A stretch of 64,000 nt of DNA from an uncultured Bacteroides sp. GTDB lineage: Bacteria > Bacteroidota > Bacteroidia > Bacteroidales > Bacteroidaceae. The stretch spans positions 1-64,000 of the forward strand of contig CASDXF010000003.1 in the NCBI GenBank assembly GCA_949285075.1. Direction: 5' to 3'. Below are positions 53,509-61,955 of the stretch, in pieces. The notes under the pieces are model-generated. The model searched no databases. It was given only the letters and a program-made list of their open reading frames with translations, and was not told the origin of the DNA. The position numbers and the translations under genes are program-made. Numbering within the stretch: position 1 is the first letter of the stretch; each line of letters begins with the position of its first letter.

Positions 53509-54825
53509 TCATTTTTTTTCCTCCATCATGTCCTGCCGGCGCTTCTTGGCTTTCCGCTCCATGCGGCGAACTACCAGAAGGTCGACACCTAGTACCAACA
53601 ACAGGGGAACGATGAACCACAGACAGACATATCCCACGGTGTGCAGATCGTTGTTTACCGCCGGTTGCCCGATAGGTAGGTTCTCCAGTCTGTCCGTCAG
53701 GGCGTACTCGTCCGGGATGTCCCCGTCGCTCCACTTGTTCAGGATAGTTCCTCCCTTTATCAGCATCAGTCCGGGGTTGGAGCGGATAACCGTCTTCAAT
53801 GCGATGTCGTCTACCTGACAGAACGGGTATTCGGCCCCGGTACGGTCTCTCCACAGCTCAATCAGGTCCTCCGGCGAGGAGGTAAGGCAATAGAATTTAT
53901 ACCCGTGCTCCACGGAGTAATCATACACTTCGTTAATCAGGTCAATGTTGCTGTCGTCCGCCTCCTCTATGCGGTGGGCAATCAGCAGGAAGGTATATCC
54001 CTCGTCGCTCAACACCTCATCCGTAATGTCCTCTCCCGTCTGCGAGTCCGTCAGCAGGAAGTCCTGAATAGGCGGCTCGTATCCCTTTTCCTTCAGCACG
54101 GCTTTCCTTTCCACAAGCGTCCACGTGCTGTCCGGATAGTTGTCTAAGGTAAACTCCCTCTCTTCCCCGTCCTTCTCCATGACGTAGGTATAGTCATACA
54201 CGTCGGGCTTGGCTCCCTCGGGAATGCTCATCGCCTCCTTGATATTGACGCCTACCTTGTAGGGGCGGAAGTCCAAGACGGGCAGGCCATTCAGACAGTA
54301 GAAAGAGAGCGCGAACACGAATATCAGGGTGTACAGCGATACCAGCCACTCCATTTTCCGGCTGATGAAGCGAATCAGCAACCGCCTTTTCCTGAAGGCC
54401 ACGATAGCCGCGAGCAGCAGGACGAGGTTCTTCCCGAACGTTTCCCAGTTCGTTAGCACCCACGCGTCTCCGAAGCATCCGCAATCGGCCACCGGGTCGA
54501 ACAACGCCAGATAAAGCGTCAGGGGAGTCATGAAAAGCATCAGCAGCAAGGCCAATGTGGTGGCGAGGGAACGCCGCACGCCGAAAAGCAGGCACACGCC
54601 GACAAAGAACTCCACGCAAGAGAGCGTGATTCCGCCGAGCAAGGGAAGGAAAAAGGGAACCCACGAAGAGAGCCCGAAGGCGCTAAGGTAGTCCTGTATC
54701 TTATACTGCGACCCCAACGGGTCTATCGCCTTCACAAAGCCGGAAAAGATAAAGACACCCGCCAACAAGAAGCGGCAGGCGTTGGCCACAATCTGATAAA
54801 CGATATGTAAATCCTTATCCCTCAA
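53509..54825 (-). CDS. BT_3928-like DoxX/MauE-type membrane protein
   Basis: A 438-residue protein. The N-terminal four-helix DoxX/MauE-like domain (about residues 12-145; FIFSGFVKAIDPLGS, DPVADCGCFGDAW with a CGC pair) is followed by another helix. A large outside domain with a thioredoxin-like look comes next (about 175-390; YTFLLIAHRIEEADDSNIDLINEV, GLMLIKGGTILNKWSDG), then a final helix and a basic tail. It recurs next to tpiA and DUF1599 genes in Bacteroidales (by recall). MauE relatives take part in disulfide chemistry, but the role here is unknown. Overlaps the DUF1599 gene by 11 bases. Confidence 0.85.
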   Translation of the reverse strand: MRDKDLHIVYQIVANACRFLLAGVFIFSGFVKAIDPLGSQYKIQDYLSAFGLSSWVPFFLPLLGGITLSCVEFFVGVCLLFGVRRSLATTLALLLMLFMTPLTLYLALFDPVADCGCFGDAWVLTNWETFGKNLVLLLAAIVAFRKRRLLIRFISRKMEWLVSLYTLIFVFALSFYCLNGLPVLDFRPYKVGVNIKEAMSIPEGAKPDVYDYTYVMEKDGEEREFTLDNYPDSTWTLVERKAVLKEKGYEPPIQDFLLTDSQTGEDITDEVLSDEGYTFLLIAHRIEEADDSNIDLINEVYDYSVEHGYKFYCLTSSPEDLIELWRDRTGAEYPFCQVDDIALKTVIRSNPGLMLIKGGTILNKWSDGDIPDEYALTDRLENLPIGQPAVNNDLHTVGYVCLWFIVPLLLVLGVDLLVVRRMERKAKKRRQDMMEEKK

Positions 54826-55357
54826 ATTCTATCTTTATCAATCCAAATACAGCGTAATTAATCATATCCATATAATTGGCGTCAACGCCTTCCGAAACTA
54901 GCGTGTCTCCGGCCAGACTCTCTATCTGCTTGGTGCGATAAATCTTCATCAATATCAAATCCGTATAGGAACTGACGCGCATACTCCGCCACGCCTCGTC
55001 GTAGTCGTGGTTCTTGGCGAGCATCAGCTCTAAGGCGGCCTTCGCGTACTTGTCGTACAGGGCCAGAGCCTCCTCGCAACTGATGTCGGCGGACTCAGCG
55101 TAGCCCAACTCCAACTGGATTAATCCGATAATGCCGTAATTGACTATCCCCACGAACTCCGAACGGATACCCTCGTCTATCAGGCTCACCCCTTTCGTCT
55201 CGATGCTGCGAATCCGGTTGGCCTTTATAAATAGCTGGTCGGTCACCGAGGTCGGCCGCAAGATGCGCCATGCAGGGCCGTAATCGTGCAGCTTCTTGGA
55301 AAACAAGTCGCGGCACTGGGCGATGACATGCTCAAACTGTTGCTTGGTATCTTCCAT
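54815..55357 (-). CDS. DUF1599 family protein with internal duplication
   Basis: A 180-residue cytoplasmic protein made of two copies of one unit: LFSKKLHDYGPAWRILRPTS and LMLAKNHDYDEAWRSMRVSS, each followed by a helix with RI/YR..QIE. The HDY-x-x-AWR motif is the mark of DUF1599; the biochemical function is not known to me. First gene of an operon with the BT_3928-like gene and tpiA. Confidence 0.85.
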   Translation of the reverse strand: MEDTKQQFEHVIAQCRDLFSKKLHDYGPAWRILRPTSVTDQLFIKANRIRSIETKGVSLIDEGIRSEFVGIVNYGIIGLIQLELGYAESADISCEEALALYDKYAKAALELMLAKNHDYDEAWRSMRVSSYTDLILMKIYRTKQIESLAGDTLVSEGVDANYMDMINYAVFGLIKIEFEG

Positions 55358-55376
55358 TTCCTTTCTAAATAGCGCA

Positions 55377-55384
55377 CAAAGGTA
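55377..55384 (-). promoter_or_regulatory. -7 box of DUF1599-tpiA operon
   Basis: Minus-strand TACCTTTG matches TAnnTTTG exactly, 19 bases above the ATG at 55357. The same word stands before the ferredoxin gene. Confidence 0.5.
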
Positions 55385-55559
55385 ACAATAATTATATGAG
55401 AAAAAGAGGTGGACACTCTAAATTATATTAAAGCGCCCTCCCGTGTCCGTTTCCCAATCCACCCCTTACCTATTGGTTTAAAGCCCTTTGACTCACCCCG
55501 CCTACAATGAGCTCAAGAATCCATCCGAAAGCCTTTCTCTGTTTTATCGGCCGCCTCAC

Positions 55560-55750
55560 CACGGTATCCGTAAGTATGACTTTAGCTCCAAAGCAAGTCA
55601 CTTATTACCAGCGACTTATTGCCCGCTTGAGAAACAGCCCTATTTCTCGCGAGCCGCTGCCCTGTTTCTCGCGAGCCGCTGCCCTGTTTCTCGCGAGCCG
55701 TAGGGCTATTTCTCAAGAGCCGCAGGGCGACCTGACAAATGAGGATGGAT
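55560..55750 (-). repeat. Dispersed 22-bp-subunit repeat, copy H (reverse, extra unit)
   Basis: Core 55625-55740 has CCCTGTTTCTCGCGAGCCGCTG twice in exact tandem, plus a diverged unit on each side, so four subunits instead of three. Copy-number change by one 22-bp unit points to slippage or active turnover. Reverse orientation relative to copies A, E, G and I. Confidence 0.85.
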
Positions 55751-55865
55751 TAAGTGAATCTCATGTATCGCAAAAGCGGAAAAACATACCCGAAAGCCCC
55801 TCCAAGATAATTCCTGTCGAAATCGGAACGGACGCTTAAAATATTCTTTTGCGGAAAGAAATAAT

Positions 55866-55873
55866 TATCTTTG
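55866..55873 (+). promoter_or_regulatory. -7 box of first GH43 gene
   Basis: TATCTTTG followed by CGG. TTTGCGGAAAGAA occurs twice (55848-55860 and 55870-55882), 22 bases apart. A start of transcription near 55880 excludes the ATG at 55849 and supports 55924. Confidence 0.5.
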
Positions 55874-55923
55874 CGGAAAGAAGAAATACTCTTTTTCAAT
55901 ATTGGACTTTAATTCTCTACGAC

Positions 55924-57465
55924 ATGAAGAAGAAACCATTCAGAACGCCGATTCTTTTTATCTTGCTCTTTTTCTCGCTTGCCCTTTCGGGTAGAGCGGC
56001 GGAAACATTTTCCAATCCGTTAATCTATGCCGACGTTCCCGACGTCGACGTAATAAGGGTTGGCAGCGACTACTATATGGTCAGCACCACGGCGCATATG
56101 TTGCCGGGCGCGCCCATCATGCACTCTAAGAATCTGGTGGACTGGAAAATTATAAGCTACGTATTCGACACTATCGACGAAAGCCCCAAAAACAATCTTG
56201 AGGGAGGCAACATCTACAGCCGCGGACAATGGGCCGCATCGCTCCGCTATAATGACGGCCGTTTTTATGTGTTTTTCGGAACCGGCAACAAGTCCTACCT
56301 GTATTCCACCGACAATCCTGCCGGAAAATGGGAGATAGAGTGCATCATAGACGAATACTTACACGACGCCTCGCTGCTTTTTGACGACAATGGTAAAGCG
56401 TATGTCGCATACGGAGGCGGTCACATAAGAATCCGCGAATTTAACGACGACCTGTCGGGGATTAACCCCAACGGACTTGACGTGGAAGTCATCTCGGGAC
56501 AACCGGCGGGATTGCTCGAAGGTACACATTTCTACAAATTCGACGGCAAATACTACATGACGTTAATCTGGTGGCCCGAGGGTGGAATACGTACTCAGCT
56601 GTGTTTCAGGGCGGATAAAATAGACGGAAAATATGAAATGAAAACTATCTTGTCCGATGACATGGGGTATGCGGGACATGGCGTAGCGCAAGGATGCCTC
56701 ATCGACACCGAAGACGGCAGATGGTACGCCATGCTGTTCCAAGACCATGAAGCCGTGGGGCGTGTTCCGGTGCTGATGCCGTGTCGATGGATTGACGGTT
56801 GGCCGATACTTGGAGATGCCGACGGGCGCGTGCCTAAGACAATGGAAAAACCGGTTCAAGGCTTTGACGGCAAGACTGAAATTATCGTCAGCGACAATTT
56901 CAATGGCGCACGCTTGGGGCTGACATGGCAGTGGAACCATAACCCCGACGATTCGCTGTGGTCGCTTACCGAGCGCCCGGGTTTCCTCAGACTGAAAACG
57001 GGCAAAACGGTAAACAGTATTTTTGAAGCCCGCAACACGCTCACGCAACGTACCTCGGGACCGAAGTGCGCAGGCTCCATAGCAATGGAACTTGACGCGA
57101 TGAAAGAGGGCGACAATGCCGGACTGGCCGCCTTCTGTTCCGAACCCGGAATGGTATATGTAACCAAAGAGACAGGAGGAGAAAAATACATAGTGATGTC
57201 GGACCGTGGAACCGAAAAAGAACGCGTGCCCATAGACGCCGACCGTGTCTACCTGAAAATGACGTGCGACTTCACTACCGATGACGCTTTCTTTTATTAT
57301 AGTCTCGATAACGAGAACTGGAAACGCGTCGGCGGCAAATTCCACATGATTTTCAGCATGGCGCATTTCACTGGAAACAAATTCGCCATATTCAATTATT
57401 CAACCAAAGCGGCGGGCGGACACGTCGATATCGATTTCTTCAAGTTCGACGAGAACCCTCAATAA
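55924..57465 (+). CDS. GH43 family glycosidase (beta-xylosidase/arabinofuranosidase type)
   Basis: A 513-residue exported enzyme with signal peptide ending SGRAAETF. The five-blade propeller carries the catalytic triad: Asp base in YADVPDVDVIRVG, Asp modulator in LHDASLLFDDNG, Glu acid in GLLEGTHFYKFDG. The C-terminal domain (about 320-513; ETIIVSDNFNGARLGLTWQW-like region) is the beta-sandwich found in GH43 xylosidases. It likely trims xylose or arabinose from xylan-type oligosaccharides. The next gene starts 33 bases on. Confidence 0.9.
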   Translation: MKKKPFRTPILFILLFFSLALSGRAAETFSNPLIYADVPDVDVIRVGSDYYMVSTTAHMLPGAPIMHSKNLVDWKIISYVFDTIDESPKNNLEGGNIYSRGQWAASLRYNDGRFYVFFGTGNKSYLYSTDNPAGKWEIECIIDEYLHDASLLFDDNGKAYVAYGGGHIRIREFNDDLSGINPNGLDVEVISGQPAGLLEGTHFYKFDGKYYMTLIWWPEGGIRTQLCFRADKIDGKYEMKTILSDDMGYAGHGVAQGCLIDTEDGRWYAMLFQDHEAVGRVPVLMPCRWIDGWPILGDADGRVPKTMEKPVQGFDGKTEIIVSDNFNGARLGLTWQWNHNPDDSLWSLTERPGFLRLKTGKTVNSIFEARNTLTQRTSGPKCAGSIAMELDAMKEGDNAGLAAFCSEPGMVYVTKETGGEKYIVMSDRGTEKERVPIDADRVYLKMTCDFTTDDAFFYYSLDNENWKRVGGKFHMIFSMAHFTGNKFAIFNYSTKAAGGHVDIDFFKFDENPQ

Positions 57466-57498
57466 CGCGAAACGACAAACAATAAAAGCTCAGCTATC

Positions 57499-58587
57499 AT
57501 GAATATCGTCAGCAAATTGCTCGCAACAGTGGCACTGCTATTGCCGCACTTCACATCGGCCCTTGCCCAAGCCAACGGGGTATGGAGCAAGGAGAAAGCA
57601 ATCGAATGGGGAAATAACAACCCGTGGTATTGCGGAGTCAATTACATTCCTTCAAACGCCATCAATTATACCGCTATGTGGGACAAGACCAGTTTCTCTC
57701 CCGACGTGATAGAACGTGAAATGCAACTCATGCGAGAGCTTGGCATGAATTGCGCCAGAGTGGTGCTGCAATATGCGGTATATGAAGATGACCCGACATA
57801 TTTTATCAACACGCTTGACAGGTTCTTGTCTATTTGCGACAAATATGGCGTGAAAGTAATGCCCTGCTTCTTCGACGACTGCGCATTCGGCGTAAACACC
57901 GACCCGAAAATCGGGCCACAGCCCGAGCCTCTTGAAGGGTGGTACGCATGGGCGTGGTCTCCATCGCCGGGCTATACGATGGTGGTTGATGAGCGGACGC
58001 ATGGCAAACTTGAAAGGTACGTCACCAACATCATGACGCACTTTAAAAACGACAGCCGTATATTTGTATGGGATTTGTATAACGAACCGACCAATACCAC
58101 AATGCCCGAACGCAGTTGGCCATTACTCAGGAAAGTGTTTTCTTGGGCAAGAAAGGTAAACCCGTCACAGCCCATTACCACCGGGATGTGGAATGGGAAT
58201 AAGGAATTGAACGATTTTCTCGCCGCCAACTCCGACATAATCACGTTCCATTGCTACGCGTCAAAAGAAGAAACAGAAAAAGTGATGAACGAGCACTTGA
58301 AGCATGGCCGTCCAGTAATATGCACCGAATGGATGAACAGAGTGGCAAAATCTTATATTCTCGACATTCTGCCAATGTTCAAGGAAGCTAATGTCGGATG
58401 CGAACTCTGGGGGCTCGTCAATGGCAAGACGCAAACGCATCTCTGTTGGGGACATCGTCCGGAAAACCTACCTTACACGGGCGAGTGGCAACACGACATA
58501 TTCAAAAACGACCTCACTCCATACAATCAGAAAGAAATAGACTTGATAAAATCATTAACAAAACAGTCTCGCAGACGCAATGAGTAA
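57499..58587 (+). CDS. TIM-barrel glycoside hydrolase, clan GH-A
   Basis: A 362-residue exported enzyme (signal peptide ending ALAQA). The barrel starts WSKEKAIEWGNNNPWYCGVNYIP. The acid/base Glu is in VWDLYNEPTNT at the end of strand 4 and the nucleophile Glu is in VICTEWMNR at strand 7, the GH-A clan pattern. Databases usually label relatives as cellulase-family or 1,4-beta-xylanase; the substrate is not settled by sequence. Paired with the preceding GH43 gene and convergent with another GH43. Confidence 0.82.
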   Translation: MNIVSKLLATVALLLPHFTSALAQANGVWSKEKAIEWGNNNPWYCGVNYIPSNAINYTAMWDKTSFSPDVIEREMQLMRELGMNCARVVLQYAVYEDDPTYFINTLDRFLSICDKYGVKVMPCFFDDCAFGVNTDPKIGPQPEPLEGWYAWAWSPSPGYTMVVDERTHGKLERYVTNIMTHFKNDSRIFVWDLYNEPTNTTMPERSWPLLRKVFSWARKVNPSQPITTGMWNGNKELNDFLAANSDIITFHCYASKEETEKVMNEHLKHGRPVICTEWMNRVAKSYILDILPMFKEANVGCELWGLVNGKTQTHLCWGHRPENLPYTGEWQHDIFKNDLTPYNQKEIDLIKSLTKQSRRRNE

Positions 58588-58689
58588 AAAACAAACGAGC
58601 CGCTCTATTGACAAGAGCCGCCAATGCCGAAACACCGGCATCACGTCGGACAATACCATCAACAGTCCACCTGTGCCGTGTAGCTAAAG

Positions 58690-59790
58690 CTATTTATTTT
58701 TCATAGCTTTTGTTCCAGACGGTTTATTCAACGGCTTATCCTTAGGCAATGGCTTACCAAACACCGGAAAGTCGTTCTCGTCCCATGTAAACTTCTGCGC
58801 ACGTGGCGAACGGGTATCGCCTTGCCCCTCGGGGTCGACTTGCGTGTCACGGGCATGGTACAGGATATAATACTCGGTGCTGTCAGGGGACATGAAGAAA
58901 CTGTTATGTCCCGTGCCATACACTCCCGCCTCGGGGGCTTGGCGGAACACAGGTTCGCTCGATTTTTTCCAAGACGCGGGATTAAGCAAGTCATCACCGA
59001 CCTTTGCCGTCAACAGTCCGAGGGCATAATACGGAGTCCACACGCCGCTTGCCGAATATGCGATATGTATATATTTCCCGTTGGGGCTTTTCAGCGGTTG
59101 CGGGCCTTCGTTCACGTATATTGTGTATGGCGGTGTCCATCCGTTCTCATTCTTATAATGACGTTCCCATTCAAGTTCAGGTTTGGAAATAAGCACACGT
59201 TCCGAACCGAGTGTCCACGGATTTGCCATTTCGGCAATATATATGCACTGCGTCTCGGTATCGATGCGCCGAGTCTGCCATCCCGACCATACCATATACA
59301 ATTTACCGTCGTGTTCAAACAACGAGCCGTCAATAGCCCAATTATTATCCTTGTCGGTGCTGATGCGTCCTTTCATTTCAAACATACCCTCAAACGGGTC
59401 GGCATTTGCATTTTCAAGCACATAAAGTTGGTGATTGTCGGTATTGCCGTCATCGGCAGCGTAATATATATACCACTTACCGTCCAAGTTGTGTATCTCG
59501 GGAGCCCACAAATTATACTTGTTCGATTCATCGGTAGGCACCCACACGGTTTTCTTCTCGGCGTTACGGAGGTCGGTAATGTCGTTGGTACGCCATAGCA
59601 CCAAGCTATCCTGCATGGTGTGCATGTAATAATAAGTTCCGTTATGAAGGATAGCCCACGGGTCAGGGCCTCGGTCTAACAGAGGATTGGTATATGTCGC
59701 CGAACTGTCAGCTGTCTTTGGACCAACGCATGCGCAGTTCAAGAAAATCATCATTGAAATGACCGAAAAGAATAAATAAATACGTTTCAT
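58690..59790 (-). CDS. GH43 family lipoprotein glycosidase
   Basis: A 366-residue lipoprotein (signal ending MIFLNCACVG). Propeller with Asp in NPLLDRGPDPWAIL, Asp in WAIDGSLFEHDGKLY and Glu in YVNEGPQPLKSP, the GH43 triad. The single-domain form without a C-terminal sandwich resembles arabinanases and arabinofuranosidases. It is on the opposite strand to the other two enzymes, with 102 bases between the convergent ends. Confidence 0.88.
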   Translation of the reverse strand: MKRIYLFFSVISMMIFLNCACVGPKTADSSATYTNPLLDRGPDPWAILHNGTYYYMHTMQDSLVLWRTNDITDLRNAEKKTVWVPTDESNKYNLWAPEIHNLDGKWYIYYAADDGNTDNHQLYVLENANADPFEGMFEMKGRISTDKDNNWAIDGSLFEHDGKLYMVWSGWQTRRIDTETQCIYIAEMANPWTLGSERVLISKPELEWERHYKNENGWTPPYTIYVNEGPQPLKSPNGKYIHIAYSASGVWTPYYALGLLTAKVGDDLLNPASWKKSSEPVFRQAPEAGVYGTGHNSFFMSPDSTEYYILYHARDTQVDPEGQGDTRSPRAQKFTWDENDFPVFGKPLPKDKPLNKPSGTKAMKNK

Positions 59791-59883
59791 TTTTTTTGCG
59801 TGTTTTTATGTTTATAAAACTGACTATATCATCTAAAAGCGAAATTTAAACAGATCGCAAATGTTCCGATAATTTTATCGTTT

Positions 59884-60759
59884 TTACGAGCAGCGCAGAA
59901 TCTGATTAGGCCGCAGAATGGTAGTCGTAGTGATGCGGTTCAGCTTGCAGAGCCGCGATACGGAGACGCCTGTCTTTTTCGCTATGCGCGACAATGAGTC
60001 TCCTTTTTTCACCTTGTAATACTTCATGCTTCCGCCGGTAATCTCCGTGTCGTGCGATCCGGCCTGCTTTGCGCCTTTAGTCTTACGGAATGTGTATGTA
60101 TCGGCTACGATGTCTTGCTTCGGGAAATCGAACATTAGCGCGGGGTTTATGGCTATGCCTAGAAAACGGGTCTCAAAGTGAAGGTGCGATCCCGTAGAGC
60201 GTCCCGTATTGCCGCCCAATCCTATCACCTCTCCGGCCTTTACCAATTGGTCGACTTTAACAAGCTGTTTGGACAGGTGTCCGTATACGGTCTCTAGACC
60301 GTTGTCGTGACGAATCACGATATACTTTCCGTATCCCCTGCGCTCATACTTTACGATTCTCACCTTTCCGTCGAACGCCGCTACTATGGTGTCACCCGTA
60401 TTTACTTTCAGGTCTAGTCCGTTGTGCATCCTTCTCCATCGGGGGCCGAAAGGAGAGGTTATCTTTGTGCTCGGCGTAGGCATGTGGAACCCCGTCAGGT
60501 CAATCGTATAAGAGTCGGGAATCACCGCGTCTTTGCCGTAAGCGTGTACATATTGCGTATTCCAATTGGGGTATAAGTCGAAGGCGGGATAGAGGGACTG
60601 CTCCGCACGAATCTGCTTTTGCAGCGCTAAGGAGTCAACCGTTTTCAGTTTCTTGTCTATCGGAGCCTGTCGTGCTATTAAGTCTTGAGAAAAAGAGTTC
60701 AAACTAATCGTCGCCGTGATGGCGAATAATCCTGCCTTGATAATGCGATTAAAATTCAT
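59884..60759 (-). CDS. M23 metallopeptidase with LysM domain
   Basis: A 291-residue exported peptidoglycan hydrolase. Signal peptide (FAITATISLNSFSQ), then an M23 domain with zinc ligands in RMHNGLDLK and GSHLHFETRF. A C-terminal LysM (YYKVKKGDSLSRIAKKTGVSVSRLCKLN) binds glycan strands; the order M23 then LysM is the reverse of many relatives. It lies 22 bases downstream of ndk on the same strand and may be cotranscribed. Confidence 0.93.
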   Translation of the reverse strand: MNFNRIIKAGLFAITATISLNSFSQDLIARQAPIDKKLKTVDSLALQKQIRAEQSLYPAFDLYPNWNTQYVHAYGKDAVIPDSYTIDLTGFHMPTPSTKITSPFGPRWRRMHNGLDLKVNTGDTIVAAFDGKVRIVKYERRGYGKYIVIRHDNGLETVYGHLSKQLVKVDQLVKAGEVIGLGGNTGRSTGSHLHFETRFLGIAINPALMFDFPKQDIVADTYTFRKTKGAKQAGSHDTEITGGSMKYYKVKKGDSLSRIAKKTGVSVSRLCKLNRITTTTILRPNQILRCS

Positions 60760-60781
60760 CTGTTACAATCCTATTTTGCTA

Positions 60782-61246
60782 TCAATATTCGTCGTTCGCA
60801 TACAGGTAGTCGAATGTGGCTTGCCTGTAATCGAATATTTCTTCTGGTTTAAAAAATCTCGCCAACTCCACCGCGGCCGTTTCCGGCGAGTCGGAGGCGT
60901 GAACGATGTTCTCTTGAAAGCTCATGCTGTAATCTCCCCGAATAGTGCCCGGAGCGGCCAATCGTCCGTTGGTCGGTCCTGCAAGCGCACGGACAGCTTG
61001 AATTGCGTCTACACCCTCAAAGCAGCAAGCGATGACCGGAGCCGCTCTCATTGAGTCTTTCACTCGCTGAAAGAAAGGCTTACCGCTCAAGTGCGCATAA
61101 TGCTCGCTCAACAGTTCATCGGTCAGCCACATCATCTTCATTCCGGCCAACCGTAATCCTTTGCGCTCGAAGCGGCGGGTTATTTCTCCAACCAGTCCGC
61201 GCTGAAGCGTACAGGGCTTTAATATGACTAATGTTTTTTCAAGCAT
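60782..61246 (-). CDS. ndk: Nucleoside diphosphate kinase
   Basis: A 154-residue enzyme that transfers the gamma-phosphate among NTPs and NDPs. The phospho-histidine motif NIVHASDSPETAAVEL is present, with the KPCTLQRGLVGEI start (usually KPDAV). Length is usual for the family. Upstream lies a -7 box (61294-61301). Followed by the M23 gene. Confidence 0.95.
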   Translation of the reverse strand: MLEKTLVILKPCTLQRGLVGEITRRFERKGLRLAGMKMMWLTDELLSEHYAHLSGKPFFQRVKDSMRAAPVIACCFEGVDAIQAVRALAGPTNGRLAAPGTIRGDYSMSFQENIVHASDSPETAAVELARFFKPEEIFDYRQATFDYLYANDEY

Positions 61247-61293
61247 AGCGCAAGTGTTTTAAGGGTCAGACAACCGCTTTCTAAAAATTTCTC

Positions 61294-61301
61294 CAAAGAT
61301 A
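61294..61301 (-). promoter_or_regulatory. -7 box of ndk
   Basis: Minus-strand TATCTTTG matches TAnnTTTG exactly, 47 bases above the ndk ATG. No good -33 box was seen. Confidence 0.45.
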
Positions 61302-61760
61302 GTTTTTTTCGTCGAAAACGTAGTCCTTCAATTAACTATTTTTCAGACGGATGAAACGAGATGGCAAGGCGAACGCCTTCATAAACTTCGATAAATAGGG
61401 AGATAAAAGAAAAACATGTTTTGCAACATGTCGTCGAATCTCCTCTGATATTTAGGTGTTTTTAACATGAAAGATAAAAAGGTTCTAAATAACGGTATGA
61501 AACAGTCTTCCGTAGCGGATGCTCCTTTACAATAATATATAAGAGTAACCAACGGCTATCCGTGACAAAAATCCATACGTCGGCGGTAGCCTTTGCGCAA
61601 GAAATCTACGGCCATTTTGGATGTATGAAAAGATGCTCTATTTTTAGCCCATAAAGGTCATTAGAAAACTTTATGCCCAAAATGTAAGGGCGTTTAAATC
61701 TGTCCGAGTTCCCTTTCAGCGGGTCTTTCAGGGTATGTTTTTTCGCTTCCGCAATGAGAA
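61302..61760. other. Gene-free stretch upstream of ndk
   Basis: No gene supported. Contains ACATGT-tttgca-ACATGT arms (61414-61419, 61426-61431) and a 22-codon ATG frame at about 61468 that is too short to defend. The last 70 bases (TTTCAGGGTATGTTTTTTCGC) resemble the outer flank of repeat copies D and H. Confidence 0.4.
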
Positions 61761-61764
61761 TAGA

Positions 61765-61940
61765 CCGTATCCATTTGTCAGCTCGCCCTACGGCTTGCGA
61801 GAGATAGCCCTACGGCTCGTGAGAAATAGGGCAGCGGCTCGCGAGAAATAGGGCTATTTCTCAAATGAGAAATAAGGAGTTGATAATAAGGTGATTAGTG
61901 GATAGGACGCTATGGCGTATATTCGTTCCAGTCAAGCAGA
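61765..61940 (+). repeat. Dispersed 22-bp-subunit repeat, copy I
   Basis: Core 61776-61870: GCCCTACGGCTTGCGAGAGA, TAGCCCTACGGCTCGTGAGAA, TAGGGCAGCGGCTCGCGAGAA, TAGGGCTATTTCTC, then TTGATAATAAG. The 3' flank TTCGTTCCAGTCAAGCAGAA aligns with TTTGTTCCACTCAAGCGATT after copy E. Confidence 0.85.
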
Positions 61941-61955
61941 ATAAGGTCGTTGTTC

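Noticed and set aside
55625-55740. Tandem 22-bp units considered as CRISPR or a coding repeat
   Set aside because: No unique spacers; frames through it are not conserved between copies and stop in most of them.
61468-61536. 22-codon ATG frame upstream of ndk as a possible small peptide gene
   Set aside because: Too short, no promoter or conserved feature; could be chance.
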